From Amaranthus tricolor (Eukaryota; Streptophyta; Magnoliopsida; Caryophyllales; Amaranthaceae), in NCBI RefSeq assembly GCF_026212465.1, contig NC_080056.1, forward strand, positions 25,935,249 to 25,999,248: a DNA stretch of 64,000 nt. Direction: 5' to 3'. The position numbers and the translations under genes are program-made. The first letter of the stretch is position 1; each line of letters opens with the position of its first letter. The notes beneath the pieces were generated by a model. It was not told the origin of the DNA. It saw only the letters and a program-made list of their open reading frames with translations, and did no database searches. Of the stretch, positions 24,501 to 37,170 are shown piece after piece.

Positions 24501-26178
24501 GTATATATTATTGTCTTGAAGTGGTTAGAATTGAAAATCATAGTCATATACTAGAAATTAAGTGTTTTGTTGTGATTTTAATGGTTTTGAGCGTTTTTGG
24601 CATTTTGCGCTTAAAGTAGCTCAAACTTGGTTTGTTTTGCCTGGAACTTGGCACACAACACTATTTGGTATTTATTATTGTGATTAAGCGGTTAGAATTA
24701 AAAATCATAGTCAAATTCTAGAAATTACGTGTTAAGTTGCGATTTTAAAGGTTTTTAAGCATTTTTGTCACTTTTGCACATAAAATAGCTAAAACTTTGT
24801 TTGTTTTGCACGAAACTTGGCAGACAATACTATTTGATATATATTATTGTGTTGAAGTGGTTAGAATTGAAAATCATACTCAAATGCTAGAAATTACTTG
24901 TTATGTTGCGATTTTATGGGTTTTGAAGCTTTTTTGGCACTTTCACACATAAAGTAGCTCAAAGTTGATGTGTTTTGCACGAACTTGGCACACAACACTA
25001 TTTGGTATGTATTATTGTGTTGAAGTGGTTATAATTGAACATCATTCTCATATGCTAGAAATTACGTGTTAAGTTGCGATTTTAAGAGTTTTTAAGCGTT
25101 TTTAGCACTTTCACACATAAAGTAGCTCAAAGTTGGTGTGATTTCCACGAAACTTGGCACACAAAACTATTTGGTATGTATTATTGTGTTGAAGTGGTTA
25201 GAATTGAAAATCATACTCATATGCTAGAAATTACTTGTTAAGTTGCGATTTTATGCGTTTTAAAACTTTTTTGGCACTTTCACGTATAAAGTAGCTCAAA
25301 ATTGGTTTTTTTTGCACGAAACATGGCACACAACACTATTTGGTATATATTATTGTGTTGAAGTGGATATAATTTAAAATCATAGTCTAATACTACAAAT
25401 TACGTGTTAAATTGCGATTTTATGTGTTTTTAAGCATTTTTAGCACTTTTGCGCATAAAGTAGCTCAAACTTGGTTTTTTTTTGCACGAAATTTGGCACG
25501 CAACACTGTTTGGTATATATTATTGTGTTGAAGTGGTTAGAATTGAAAATCATACTCATATTCTAGAAGTTACGTGTTAAATTGCGATTTTATGGGTTTT
25601 TAAGTGTTTTTGGCGTTTTTTCGCATAAAATAGCTAAAACTTGGTTTGTTTTGCACGAAACTTGGCACACAACACTATTTGGTATATATTATTGTGTTGA
25701 AGTGGTTAGAATTGAAAATCTTACTCATATGCTAGAAATTACTTGTTAAGTTGCGTGTTAAGTTGCGATTTTATGGGTTTTTAAACTTTTTTTGGCACTT
25801 TTCACGCATAAAGTAGCTCAAAGTTGGTTTGTTTTCCACGAAACTTGGCACACAAAAACTATTTGGTATGTATTATTGTGTTGAAGTGGTTAGAATTGAA
25901 AATCATAGTCATATGCTAGAAATTACGTGTTTAAGTTGCGATTTTATGGGTTTTTAAGCATTTTTAGCACTTTTACGCATAAAGTAGCTCAAACTTGGTT
26001 TGTTTTGCATGAAATTTGGCACGCAAACACTATTTGGTATATATTATGGTGTTGAAGTGGTTACAATTGAAAATCATACTCATATGCTAGAAATTACGTG
26101 TTCAGTTTGCGATTTTATGGGTTTTTAAGTGTTTTTTGGCATTTTTGCGCATAAAATAGCTCAAACTTGGTTTGTTTT
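18383..26178 (+). repeat. 13-monomer higher-order unit, three copies, the third enlarged to 14
   Basis: The marker TGCATGAAACTAGGCACAC starts copies at 18383, 20581 and 22783 (2198 and 2202 bp apart, 13 monomers each). A stretch of six other monomers (22783-23793) separates a third copy starting at 23794 and ending at 26178 (2384 bp, 14 monomers). Other markers are CAACACTCTTTGG (18571, 20769, 23983), a contracted TTTTTATATTGAAG, and CACGAATCTTGGCACACACC. The extra monomer of the third copy lies near 25020-25190. Confidence 0.85.
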
Positions 26179-26939
26179 GCATGAAACTAGGCACACAACT
26201 CTATTTAATATATATTATTGTGTGGAAGTGGTTAGAATTGAAAATCATAGTCATTTGCTAGAAATTACGTTTTATGTTGCGATTTTATGCGTTTTTAAAC
26301 TTTTTTGGCACTTTCACGCTAAAGTAGCTCAAACTTGGTTTGTTTTGCACGAAACTGGGCACACAACACTATTAGGTATGTATTATTGTGTTGAAGTGTT
26401 TAGAATTGAAAATCATACTCATATGCTAGAATTACGTGTTAAATTGCGATTTTAAGAGTTTTTAAGTGTTTTTGGCGTTTTTCGCATAAAGTAGCAAACT
26501 TGGTTTGTTTTGCACGAAACTTGGCACACAACTCTATTTAATATATATTAATATGTGGAAGTGGTTAGAATTGAAAATCATAGTCATATGCTAGAAATTA
26601 CGTGTTAAGTTGCGATTTTATGCGTTTTAAACTTTTTGGCACTTTCACGCATAAAGTAGCTCAAACTTGGTTTGTTTTGGCACGAAACTTGGCACACAAC
26701 ACTATTCGGTATATATTATTGTCTTGAAGTGGTTAGAATTGAAAATCATAGTCATATACTAGAAATTACTTGTTTAGTTGCGATTTTAAGGGTTTTGAGC
26801 GTTTTTGGCGTTTTGCGCTTAAAGTAGATGAAACTTGGTTTGTTTTGCACGAAACTTGGCACACAACTCTATTTAATATATATTATTGTGTTGAAGTGGT
26901 TAGAATTGAAATCATAGTCATATGCTAGAAATTACGTGT

Positions 26940-29900
26940 TAAGTTGCGATTTTATGTGTTTTTTAAACTTTTTTGGCCCTTTCACGCTTAAACTAGCTCA
27001 AACTTGGTTTGTTTTGCACGAAACTTGGCACACAACACTATTTGGTATGTATTATAGTGTTGAAGTGCTTAAAATTTAAAATTATACTCATATGCTAGAA
27101 ATTACTTGTTAAGTTGCGATTTTATGGGTTTTTAAGCGTTTTTGGCACTTTTGTGCATAAAGTAGCTCAAACTTGGTTTGTTTTGCACGAAACTTGGTAC
27201 ACAACACTATTTGGTATGTATTATTGTGTTGAAGTGGTTAGAAATGAAAAGCATAGTCATATGCTAGAAATTACGTGTTTAAATTGCGATTTTAAGAGTT
27301 TTTAAGCGATTTTGGCGTTTTTCGCATAAAGTAGCAAACTTGGTTTCTTTGGCACGAAACTTGGCACACAACTCTATTTAATATATATTATTGTGTTGAA
27401 GTGGTTAGAATTGAAAATCATAGTCATATGCTAGAAATTAAGTGTTAAGTTGCGATTTTATGTGTTTTTAAACTTTTTTGGCCCTTTCACGCTTAAAGTA
27501 GCTCAATCTTGGTTTGTTTTGCACGAATCTTGGCACACAACACTATTTGGTATGTATTATTGTGTTGAAGTGCTTAAAATTGAAAATTATACTCATATGC
27601 TAGAAATTACTTGTTAAGTTGCGATTTTATGGGTTTTTAAGCGTTTTTGGCACTTTTGTGCATAAAGTAGCTCAAACTTGGTTTGTTTTGCACGAAACTT
27701 GGTACACAACACCTATTTGGTATATATTATGTGTGTTGAAGTGGTTATAATTGAAAATCATAGTCAAATGCTAGAAATTACGTGTTAAGTTGCAATTTTA
27801 TGGGTTTTTACGCATTTTTAGCACTTTTGCAAACTTGGTTTGTTTTGCACGAAATTTGGCACGCAACACTATTTGGTATATATTATTTTGTTTGAAGTGG
27901 TTAGAATTGAAAATAATACTCATATGCTAGAAATTACGTGTTAAGTTGCGATTTTATGGGTTTTTAAGTGTTTTTGGAGTTTTTGCCCATAAGTAGCTGA
28001 AACTTGGTTTGTTTTGCACGAATCTTGGCACAAAACTCTATTTAATGTATATTATTGTGTGGAAGTGGTTAGAATTGAAAATCATAGTCATATGCTAGAA
28101 CTTACGTGTTAAGTTGCGATTTTATGCGTTTTTAAACTTTTTTGGCACTTTCACGCATAAAGTAGCTCAAACTTGGTTTGTTTTGCACGAAACTTGGCAC
28201 ACAACACTATTCGGTATATATTATTGTCTTGAAATGGTTAGAATTGAAAATCATAGTCATATACTAAAAATTACGTGTTTAGTTGCGATTTTAAAGGTTT
28301 TGAGCGTTTTTGGCGTTTTGCGCTTAAAGTAGGTCAAACTTGGTTTGTTTTGCACGAAACTTGGCACACAACACAATTGGTATATATTATTGAGTTGAAG
28401 TGGTTAGAATTGAAAATCATACTCATATGCTAGAAATTACTTGTTATGTTGCGATTTTATGGGTTTTGAAGCTTTTTTGGCACTTTCACACATAAAGTAG
28501 CTCAAAGTTGGTGTGTTTTGCACGAACTTGGCACACAACACTATTTGGTATGTATTATTGTGTTGAAGTGGTTATAATTGAACATCATTCTCATATGCTA
28601 GAAATTACGTGTTAAGTTGCGATTTTAAGAGTTTATAAACGTTTTTAGCACTTTTGCGCATAAAGTAGCTCAAACTTGGTTTGTTTTACATGGAACTTGG
28701 CACACAACACTATTTGGTATATCTTATTGTGTTGAAGTGGTTAGAATTGAAAATCATAGTCAAATGCTAGAAATTACGTGTTAAGTTGCGATTTTATGGG
28801 TTTTTAAGCATTTTTAGCACTTTTGCAAACTTGGTTTGTTTTGCACGAAATTTGGCACGCAACACTATTTGGTATATATTATTGTGTTGAAGTAGTTAGA
28901 ATTAAAAATAATACTCATATGCTAGAAATTACGTGTTAAGTTGCGATTTTATGGGTTTTTAAGTGTTTTTGGCGTTTTTGCCCATAAAGTAGCTGAAACT
29001 TGGTTTGTTTTGCACGAATCTTGGCACAAAACTCTATTTAAAGTATATTATTGTGTGGAAGTGGTTAGAATTGAAAATCATAGTCATATGCTAGAACTTA
29101 CGTGTTAAGTTACGATTTTATGCGTTTTTAAACTTTTTTGGCACTTTCACGCATAAAGTAGCTCAAACATGGTTTGTTTTGCACGAAACATGGCACACAA
29201 CACTATTTGGTATATATTATTGTGTTGAAGTGGTTAGATTTTAAAATCATACTCATATGCTAGAAATTACTTCTTAAGTTGCGATTTTATGGGTTTTTAA
29301 GCGTTTTTGGCACTTTTTTGCATAAAGTAGCTCAAACTTGGTTTGTTTTGCACGAAACTTGGCACACAACACTATTTGGTATGTATTATTGTGTTGAAGT
29401 GGTTAGAAATGAAAAGCATAGTCATATGCTAGAAATTACGTGTTAAATTGCAATTTTAAGAGTTTTTAAGCGATTTTGGCGTTTTTCGCATAAAGTAGCA
29501 AACTTGGTTTGTTTGGCACAAAACTTGGCACACAACTCTATTTAATATATATTATTGTGTTGAAGTGGTTAGAATTGAAAATCATAGTCATATGCTAGAA
29601 ATTACGTGTTAAGTTGCGATTTTATGTGTTTTTAAACTTTTTTGGCCCTTTCACGCTTAAAGTAGCTCAAACTTGGTTTGTTTTGCACGAAACTTGGCAC
29701 ACAACACTATTTGGTATGTATTATAGTGTTGAAGTGCTTAAAATTTAAAATTATACTCATATGCTAGAAATTACTTGTTAAGTTGCGATTTTATGGGTTT
29801 TTAAGCGTTTTTGGCACTTTTGTGCATAAAGTAGCTCAAACTTGGTTTGTTTTGCACGAAACTTGGTACACAACACTATTTGGTATGTATTATTGTGTTG

Positions 29901-30378
29901 AAGTGGTTAGAAATGAAAAGCATAGTCATATGCTAGAAATTACGTGTTAAATTGCGATTTTAAGAGTTTTTAAGCGATTTTGGCGTTTTTCGCATAAAGT
30001 AGCAAACTTGGTTTCTTTGGCACGAAACTTGGCACACAACTCTATTTAATATATATTATTGTGTTGAAGTGGTTAGAATTGAAAATCATAGTCATATGCT
30101 AGAAATTAAGTGTTAAGTTGCGATTTTATGTGTTTTTAAACTTTTTTGGCCCTTTCACGCTTAAAGTAGCTCAATCTTGGTTTGTTTTGCACGAATCTTG
30201 GCACACAACACTATTTGGTATGTATTATTGTGTTGAAGTGCTTAAAATTGAAAATTATACTCATATGCTAGAAATTACTTGTTAAGTTGCGATTTTATGG
30301 GTTTTTAAGCGTTTTTGGCACTTTTGTGCATAAAGTAGCTCAAACTTGGTTTGTTTTGCACGAAACTTGGTACACAAC
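26940..30378 (+). repeat. Duplicated 4-5 monomer block at a 16-monomer offset
   Basis: About 26940-27710 recurs at about 29610-30378, displaced by 2668-2669 bp. Shared rare variants are TTTGGCCCTTTCACGCTT, GAAGTGCTTAAAATT, TTGGTACACAACAC and AGAAATGAAAAGCATAG. Between them, about 27720-28110 recurs at about 28720-29100 (996 bp, 6 monomers), including monomers with a shared 14-bp deletion. Confidence 0.75.
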
Positions 30379-30840
30379 ACTATTTGGTATATATTATTGT
30401 CTTGAAGTGGTTAAAATTGAAAATCATAGTCATATACTAGAAATTACGTGTTTAGTTGCGATTTTAAGGGTTTTGAGCGTTTTTGCGTTTTGCGCTTAGG
30501 TCAAACTTGGTTTGTTTTGCACGAAACTTGGCACACAACACAATTTGGTATATATTATTGTGTTGAAGTGGTTAGAATTGAAAATCATACTAATACGCTA
30601 GAAATAACTTGTTAAGTTGCGATTTTATGGGTTTTTAAGCTTTTTTGGCACTTTCACGCATAAAGTAGCTCAAAGTTGGTTTGTTTTGCACGAAGCTTGG
30701 CACACAACACTATTTGGTATGTATTATTGTGTTGAAGTGGTTATAATTTAAAATCATTCTCATATGCTAGAAATTACATGTTAAGTTGCGATTTTAAGAG
30801 TTTTTAAGCGTTTTTAGCACTTTTGCGCATAAAGTAGCTC

Positions 30841-33800
30841 AAACTTGTTTTGTTTTGCACGAAATTTGGCACGCAACACTATTTGGTATATATTATTGTG
30901 TTGAAGTGGTTAGAATTGAAAATCATACTCATATGCTAGAAATTACATGTTAAGTTGCGATTTTATGGGTTTTTAAGTGTTTTTGGCGTTTTTGCCCATA
31001 AAGTAGCTGAAACTTGGTTTGTTTTGCACGAAACTTGGCACAAAACTCTATTTAATATATATTACTGTGTGGAAGTGGTTAGAATTGAAAATCATAGTCA
31101 TATGCTAGAAATTACGTGTTAAGTTGCGATTTTATGCGTTTTTAAACTTTTTTGGCACTTTCACGCATAAAGTAGTTCAAACTTGGTTTGTTTTGCACGA
31201 AACATGGCACACAACACTATTTGGTATATATTATTGTGTTGAAGTGGTTAGATTTTAAAATCATACTCATATGCTAGAAATTACTTCTTAAGTTGCGATT
31301 TTGTGGGTTTTAAAGCGTTTTTGGCACTTTTGTGCATAAAGCAGCTCAAACTTGGTTTGTTTTGCACGAAACTTGGCACACAACACTATTTGGTATGTAT
31401 TATTGTGTTGAAGTGGTTAGAATTGAAAATCATACTCATATGCTAGAAATTACGTGTTAAATTGCGATTTTAAGAGTTTTTAAGCGTTTTTGGCGTTTTT
31501 CGCATAAAGTAGCAAATTTGGTTTGTTTGGCACGAAACTTGGCACATACCTCTATTTAATATAAATTATTGTGTGGAAGTGGTTAGAATTGAAAATCATA
31601 GACATATGCTAGAAATTACGTATTAAGTTGCGATTTTATGCGTTTTAAAACTTTTTTGGCACTTTCACGCATAAAGTAGCTCAAACTTGGTTTGTTTTGC
31701 ACGAAACTTGGCACACACCACTATTTAGTATATATTATTATCTTGTAGTGGTTAGAATTGAAAATCATAGTCATATACTAGAAATTAAGTGTTTAGTTGC
31801 GATTTGAAGGGTTTTGAGCGTTTTTGGCGTTTTCCGCTTAAAGTAGCTCAAACTTTATTTGTTTTGCACGGAACTTGGCACACAACACTATTTGGTATAT
31901 ATTATTGTGTTTAAGTGGTTAGAATTAAAAATCATAGTCAAATGCTAGAAATTACGTGTTAAGTTGCGATTTTAAAGGTTTTTAAGCATTTTTGGCACTT
32001 TTGCGCATAAAGTAGCTAAAACTTGGTTTGTTTTGCACGAAACTTGGCACATAACACTATTTGGTATATATTATTGTGTTGAAGTGGTTAGAATTGAAAA
32101 TCATACTCATATGCTAGAAATCTCTTGTTAAGTTGCGATTTTATGGGATTTTAAGCTTTTTTTGGCACTTTCACGCATAAAGTAGCTAAAAGTTGGTTTG
32201 TTTTCTACGAAACATGGCACACAACACTATTTGGTATGTATTATTGTGTTGAAGTGGTTAGAAATGAAAATCATAGTCATATGCTAGAAAATACGTGTTA
32301 AGTTGCGATTTTATGCGTTTTAAATCTTTTTTGGCACTTTCACGCATAAAGTAGCTCAAACTTGGTTTGTTTTGCACGAAATTTGGCACGCAACACTATT
32401 TGGTATATATTATTGTGTTGAAGTGGTTAGAATTGAAAATCATACTCATATGCTAGAAATCACGTGTTAAGTTGCGATTTTATGGGTTTTTAAGTATGTT
32501 GGCGTTTTTGCGCATAAAGTAGCTCAAACTTGGTTTGTTTTGCACGAAACTAGGCACACAACTCTATTTAATATATATTATTGTGTGGAAGTGGTTAGAA
32601 TTGAAAATCATAGTCATATGCTAGAAATTACGTGTTAAGTTGCGATTTTAAAGGTTTTAAACGTTTTTGGCACTTTCACGCATAAAGTAGCCAAACTTGG
32701 TTTGTTTTGCACGAAACTTGGCACACAACACTATTTGGTATATATTATTGTGTTGAAGTGGTTAGAATTGAAAATCATACTCATATGCTCGAAATTACTT
32801 GTTAGGTTGCGATTTTATGGGTTTTTAAGCGTTTTTGGCACTTTTGTGCATAAAGTAGCTCAAACTTGTTTTGTTTTGCACGAAATTTGGCACGCAACAC
32901 TATTTGGTATATATTATTGTGTTGAAGTGGTTAGAATAGAAAATCATACTCATATGCTAGAAATTACATGTTAAGTTGCGATTTTATGGGTTTTTAAGTG
33001 TTTTTGGCGTTTTTGCCCATAAAGTAGCTGAAACTTGGTTTGTTTTGCACGAAACTTGGCACAAAACTCTATTTAATATATATTACTGTGTGGAAGTGGT
33101 TACAATTGAAAATCATAGTCATATGCTAGAAATTACGTGTTAAGTTGCGATTTTATGCGTTTTTTAAACTTTTTTGGCACTTTCACGCATAAAGTAGTTC
33201 AAACTTGGTTTGTTTTGCACGAAACATGGCACACAACACTATTTGGTATATATTATTGTGTTGAAGTGGTTAGATTTTAAAATCATACTCATATGCTAGA
33301 AATTACTTCTTAAGTTGCGATTTTGTGGGTTTTAAAGCGTTTTTGGCACTTTTGTGCATAAAGTAGCTCAAACTTGGTTTGTTTTGCACGAAACTTGGCA
33401 CACAACACTATTTGGTATGTATTATTGTGTTGAAGTGGTTAGAATTGAAAATCATACTCATATGCTAGAAATTACGTGTTAAATTGCGATTTTAAGAGTT
33501 TTTAAGCGTTTTTGGCGTTTTTCGCATAAAGTAGCAAATTTGGTTTGTTTTGCACGAAACTTGGCACACAACTCTATTTAATATAAATTATTGTGTGGAA
33601 GTGGTTAGAATTGAAAATCATAGACATATGCTAGAAATTACGTATTAAGTTGCGATTTTATGCGTTTTAAAACTTTTTTGGCACTTTCACGAATAAAGTA
33701 GCTCAAACTTGGTTTGTTTTGCACGAAACTTGGCACACACCACAATTTAGTATATATTATTATCTTGAAGTGGTTAGAATTGAAAATCATAGTCATATAC

Positions 33801-34700
33801 TAGAAATTAAGTGTTTAGTTGCGATTTGAAGGGTTTTGAGCGTTTTTGGCGTTTTCCGCTTAAAGTAGCTCAAACTTAATTTGTTTTGCACGGAACTTGG
33901 CACACAACACTATTTGGTATATATTATTGTGTTTAAGTGGTTAGAATTAAAAATCATAGTCAAATGCTAGAAATTACGTGTTAAGTTGCGATTTTAAAGG
34001 TTTTTAAGCATTTTTGGCACTTTTGCGCATAAAGTAGCTAAAACTTGGTTTGTTTTGCACGAAACTTGGCACATAACACTATTTGGTATATATTATTGTG
34101 TTGAAGTGGTTAGAATTGAAAATCATACTCATATGCTAGAAATCTCTTGTTAAGTTGCGATTTTATGGGATTTTAAGCTTTTTTGGGCACTTTCACGCAT
34201 AAAGTAGCTAAAAGTTGGTTTGTTTTCCACGAAATATGGCACACAACACTATTTGGTATGTATTATTGTGTTAAAGTGGTTAGAAATGAAAATCATAGTC
34301 ATATGCTAGAAAATACGTGTTAAGTTGCGATTTTATGGGTTTTTAAGTATGTTGGCGTTTTTGCGCATAAAGTAGCTCAAACTTGGTTTGTTTTGCATGA
34401 AACTAGGCACACAACTCTATTTAATATATATTATTGTGTGGAAGTGGTTAGAATTGAAAATCATAGTCATATGCTAGAAATTACGTGTTAAGTTGCGATT
34501 TTAAAGGTTTTAAAACGTTTTTGGCACTTTCACGCATAAAGTAGCCAAACTTGGTTTGTTTTGCACGAAACTTGGCACACAACACTATTTGGTATATATT
34601 ATTGTGTTGAATGGGTTAGAATTGAAAATCATACTCATATGCTCGAAATTACTTGTTAGGTTGCGATTTTATGGGTTTTTTAAGCGTTTTTGGAACTTTT
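30841..34700 (+). repeat. 12-monomer higher-order unit, second copy lacking one monomer
   Basis: The first copy runs 30841-32861 and the second starts at 32862 (offset 2021-2022 bp). Shared variants are AAACTTGTTTTGTTTTGC, TTAGATTTTAAAATCATAC, TTTTGTGGGTTTTAAAGCG, AATATAAATTATTGTG and AAGTATGTTGGCG. After about 34335 the offset drops to 1853 bp. Exactly one monomer, equivalent to about 32325-32490, is missing from the second copy. Confidence 0.85.
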
Positions 34701-35049
34701 GTGCATAAAGTAGCTGAAACTTGGTTTGTTTTGCACGAAACTTGTCACACAACACTATTTGGTATGTATTATTTTGTTGAAGTGGTTAGAATTGAAAATT
34801 ATACTCATATGCTAGAAATCATGTGTTAAATTGCGATTTTAAGAGTTTTTAAGCGTTTTTGGCGTTTTTCGCATAAAGTAGTAAACTTGGTTTGTTTTGC
34901 ACGGAACGTGGCACACAAAACTATTTAGTATATATTATTGGGTTTAAGTGGTTAGAATTATAAATCATAGTCAAATGCTAGAAATTACGTGTTAAGTTGC
35001 GATTTTAAGGGTTTTAAAGCATTTTTAGCACTTTTGCGCATAAAGTAGC

Positions 35050-37170
35050 TCAAACTTGGTTTGTTTTCCACGAAACTTGAAACGCAACACTATTTCGTAT
35101 ATATTATTGTGTTGAAGTGGTTAGAATTGAAAATCATACTCATATGCTTGAAATTACGTGTTAAGTTGCGATTTTATGGGTTTTTAAGTGTTTTTGGCGT
35201 TTTTGCGCATAAAGTAGCTCAAACTTGGTTTGTTTTGCACGAAACTAGGCATATAACTCTATTTAATATCTATTATTGTGTGGAAGTGGTTAGAATTCAA
35301 AATCATAGTCATATGCTAGAAATTACGTGTTAAGTTGCGATTTTATGCGTTTTTAAACTTTTTTGGCACTTTCACGCATAAAGTAGCCAAACTTGGTTTG
35401 TTTTGCACGAAACTTTGCACACAACACTATTTGGTATATATTATTGTGTTGAAGTTGTTAGAATTAAAAATCATAGTCATATGCTAGATATTACGTGTTA
35501 AGTTGCGATTTTAAAGGTTTTTAAGCATTTTTGGCACTTTAGCGCATAAAATAGCTAAAACATGGTTTGTTTTGCACGAAACTTGGCACACAACACTATT
35601 TGGTATATATTATTGTGTGGAAGTGGTTAGAATTGAAAATCATACTCATATGCTAGAAATTACTTGTTAAGTTGCGATTTTATGCGTTTTAAAACTTTTT
35701 TGGCACTTTCACGCATAAAGTAGCTCAAAGTTGGTTTGTGTTGCACGAAACTTGGCACACAACACTATTTGGTATATATTATTGTGTTGAAGTGGTTATA
35801 ATTGAAAATCATAGTCAAATGCTGCAAATTACGTGTTAAGTTGCGATTTTATAGGTTTTTAAGCATTTTTAGCACTTTTGCGCATAAAGTATCTCAAACT
35901 TGGTTTTTTTGCACGAATATTGGCACGCAGCACTGTTTGGTATATATTATTGTGTTGAAGTGGTTAGAATTTAAAATCATACTCATATGCTAGAAATTAC
36001 GTGTTAAGTTGCGATTTTAAAGGTTTTTAACCATTTTTGGCACGTTTGCGCATAAAATAGCTAAAACCTTGTTTGTTTTGCACGAAACTTGGCACACAAC
36101 ACTATTTGGTATATATTATTGTGTTGAAGTGGTTAGAATTGAAAATGTTACTCATATGCTAGAAATTACTTGTTAAGTTGCAATTTTATGGGTTTTTATG
36201 CTTTTTTGGCACTTTCACGCATAAAGTAGCTCAAAGTTGGTTTGTTTTCCACGAAACTTGGCACACAAAACTATTTGGTATGTATTATTGTGTTGAAGTG
36301 GTTATAATTGAAAATCATTCTCATATGCTAGAAATTACGTGTTAAGTTGCGATTTTATGGGTTTTTAAGTGTTTTTGGCGTTTTTGCGCATAAAGTAGCT
36401 CAAACTTGGTTTGTTTTGCACGAAACTAGGCACATAACTCTATTTAATATCTATTATTGTGTGGAAGTGGTTAGAATTCAAAATCATAGTCATATGCTAG
36501 AAATTACGTGTTAAGTTGCGATTTTATGCGTTTTTAAACTTTTTTGGCACTTTCACGCATAAAGTAGCTCAAACTTGGTTTGTTTTGCACGAAACATGGC
36601 ACACAACACTATTTGGTATATATTATTGTGTTGAAGTGGTTAGATTTTAAAATCATACTCATATGCTAGAAATTACTTCTTAAGTTGCGATTTTAAGGGT
36701 TTTTAAGCCTTTTTGGCACTTTTTTGCATAAAGTAGCTCAAACTTGGTTTGTTTTGCACGAAACATGGCACACAACACTATTTGGTATTTATTATTGTGT
36801 TGAAGTGGTTAGAAATGAAAAGCATAGTCATATTGCGATTTTATGCGTTTTAAAACTTTTTTGGCACTTTCACGCATAAAGTAGCTCAAAGTTGGTTGTT
36901 TTGCACGAAACTTGGCACACAACACTATTTGGTATATATTATTGTGTTGAAGTGGTTATAATTGAAAATCATAGTCAAATGCTACAAATTACGTGTTAAG
37001 TTGCGATTTTATTGGTTTTTAAGCATTTTTAGCACTTTTGCGGATAAAGTATCTCAAACTTGGTTTTTTTTGCACGAATATTGGCACGCAGCACTGTTTG
37101 GTATATATTATTGTGTTGAAGTGGTTAGAATTGAAAATCATACTCATATGCTAGAAATTACGTGTTAAGT
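35050..37170 (+). repeat. Satellite section with modules also found at 14-15 kb and a 7-monomer local repeat
   Basis: About 35061-35600 carries the same rare variants in the same order as 14000-14520 and 16530-17050: ACTTGAAACGCAAC, TATGCTTGAAATTACG, AATATCTATTATTG, CGAAACTTTGCACAC, CTAGATATTACG and CACTTTAGCGCATAAAATAG. About 35670-36310 recurs at 36835-37475 (offset about 1160 bp). One monomer near 36832 is shortened by 21 bp. Confidence 0.7.
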
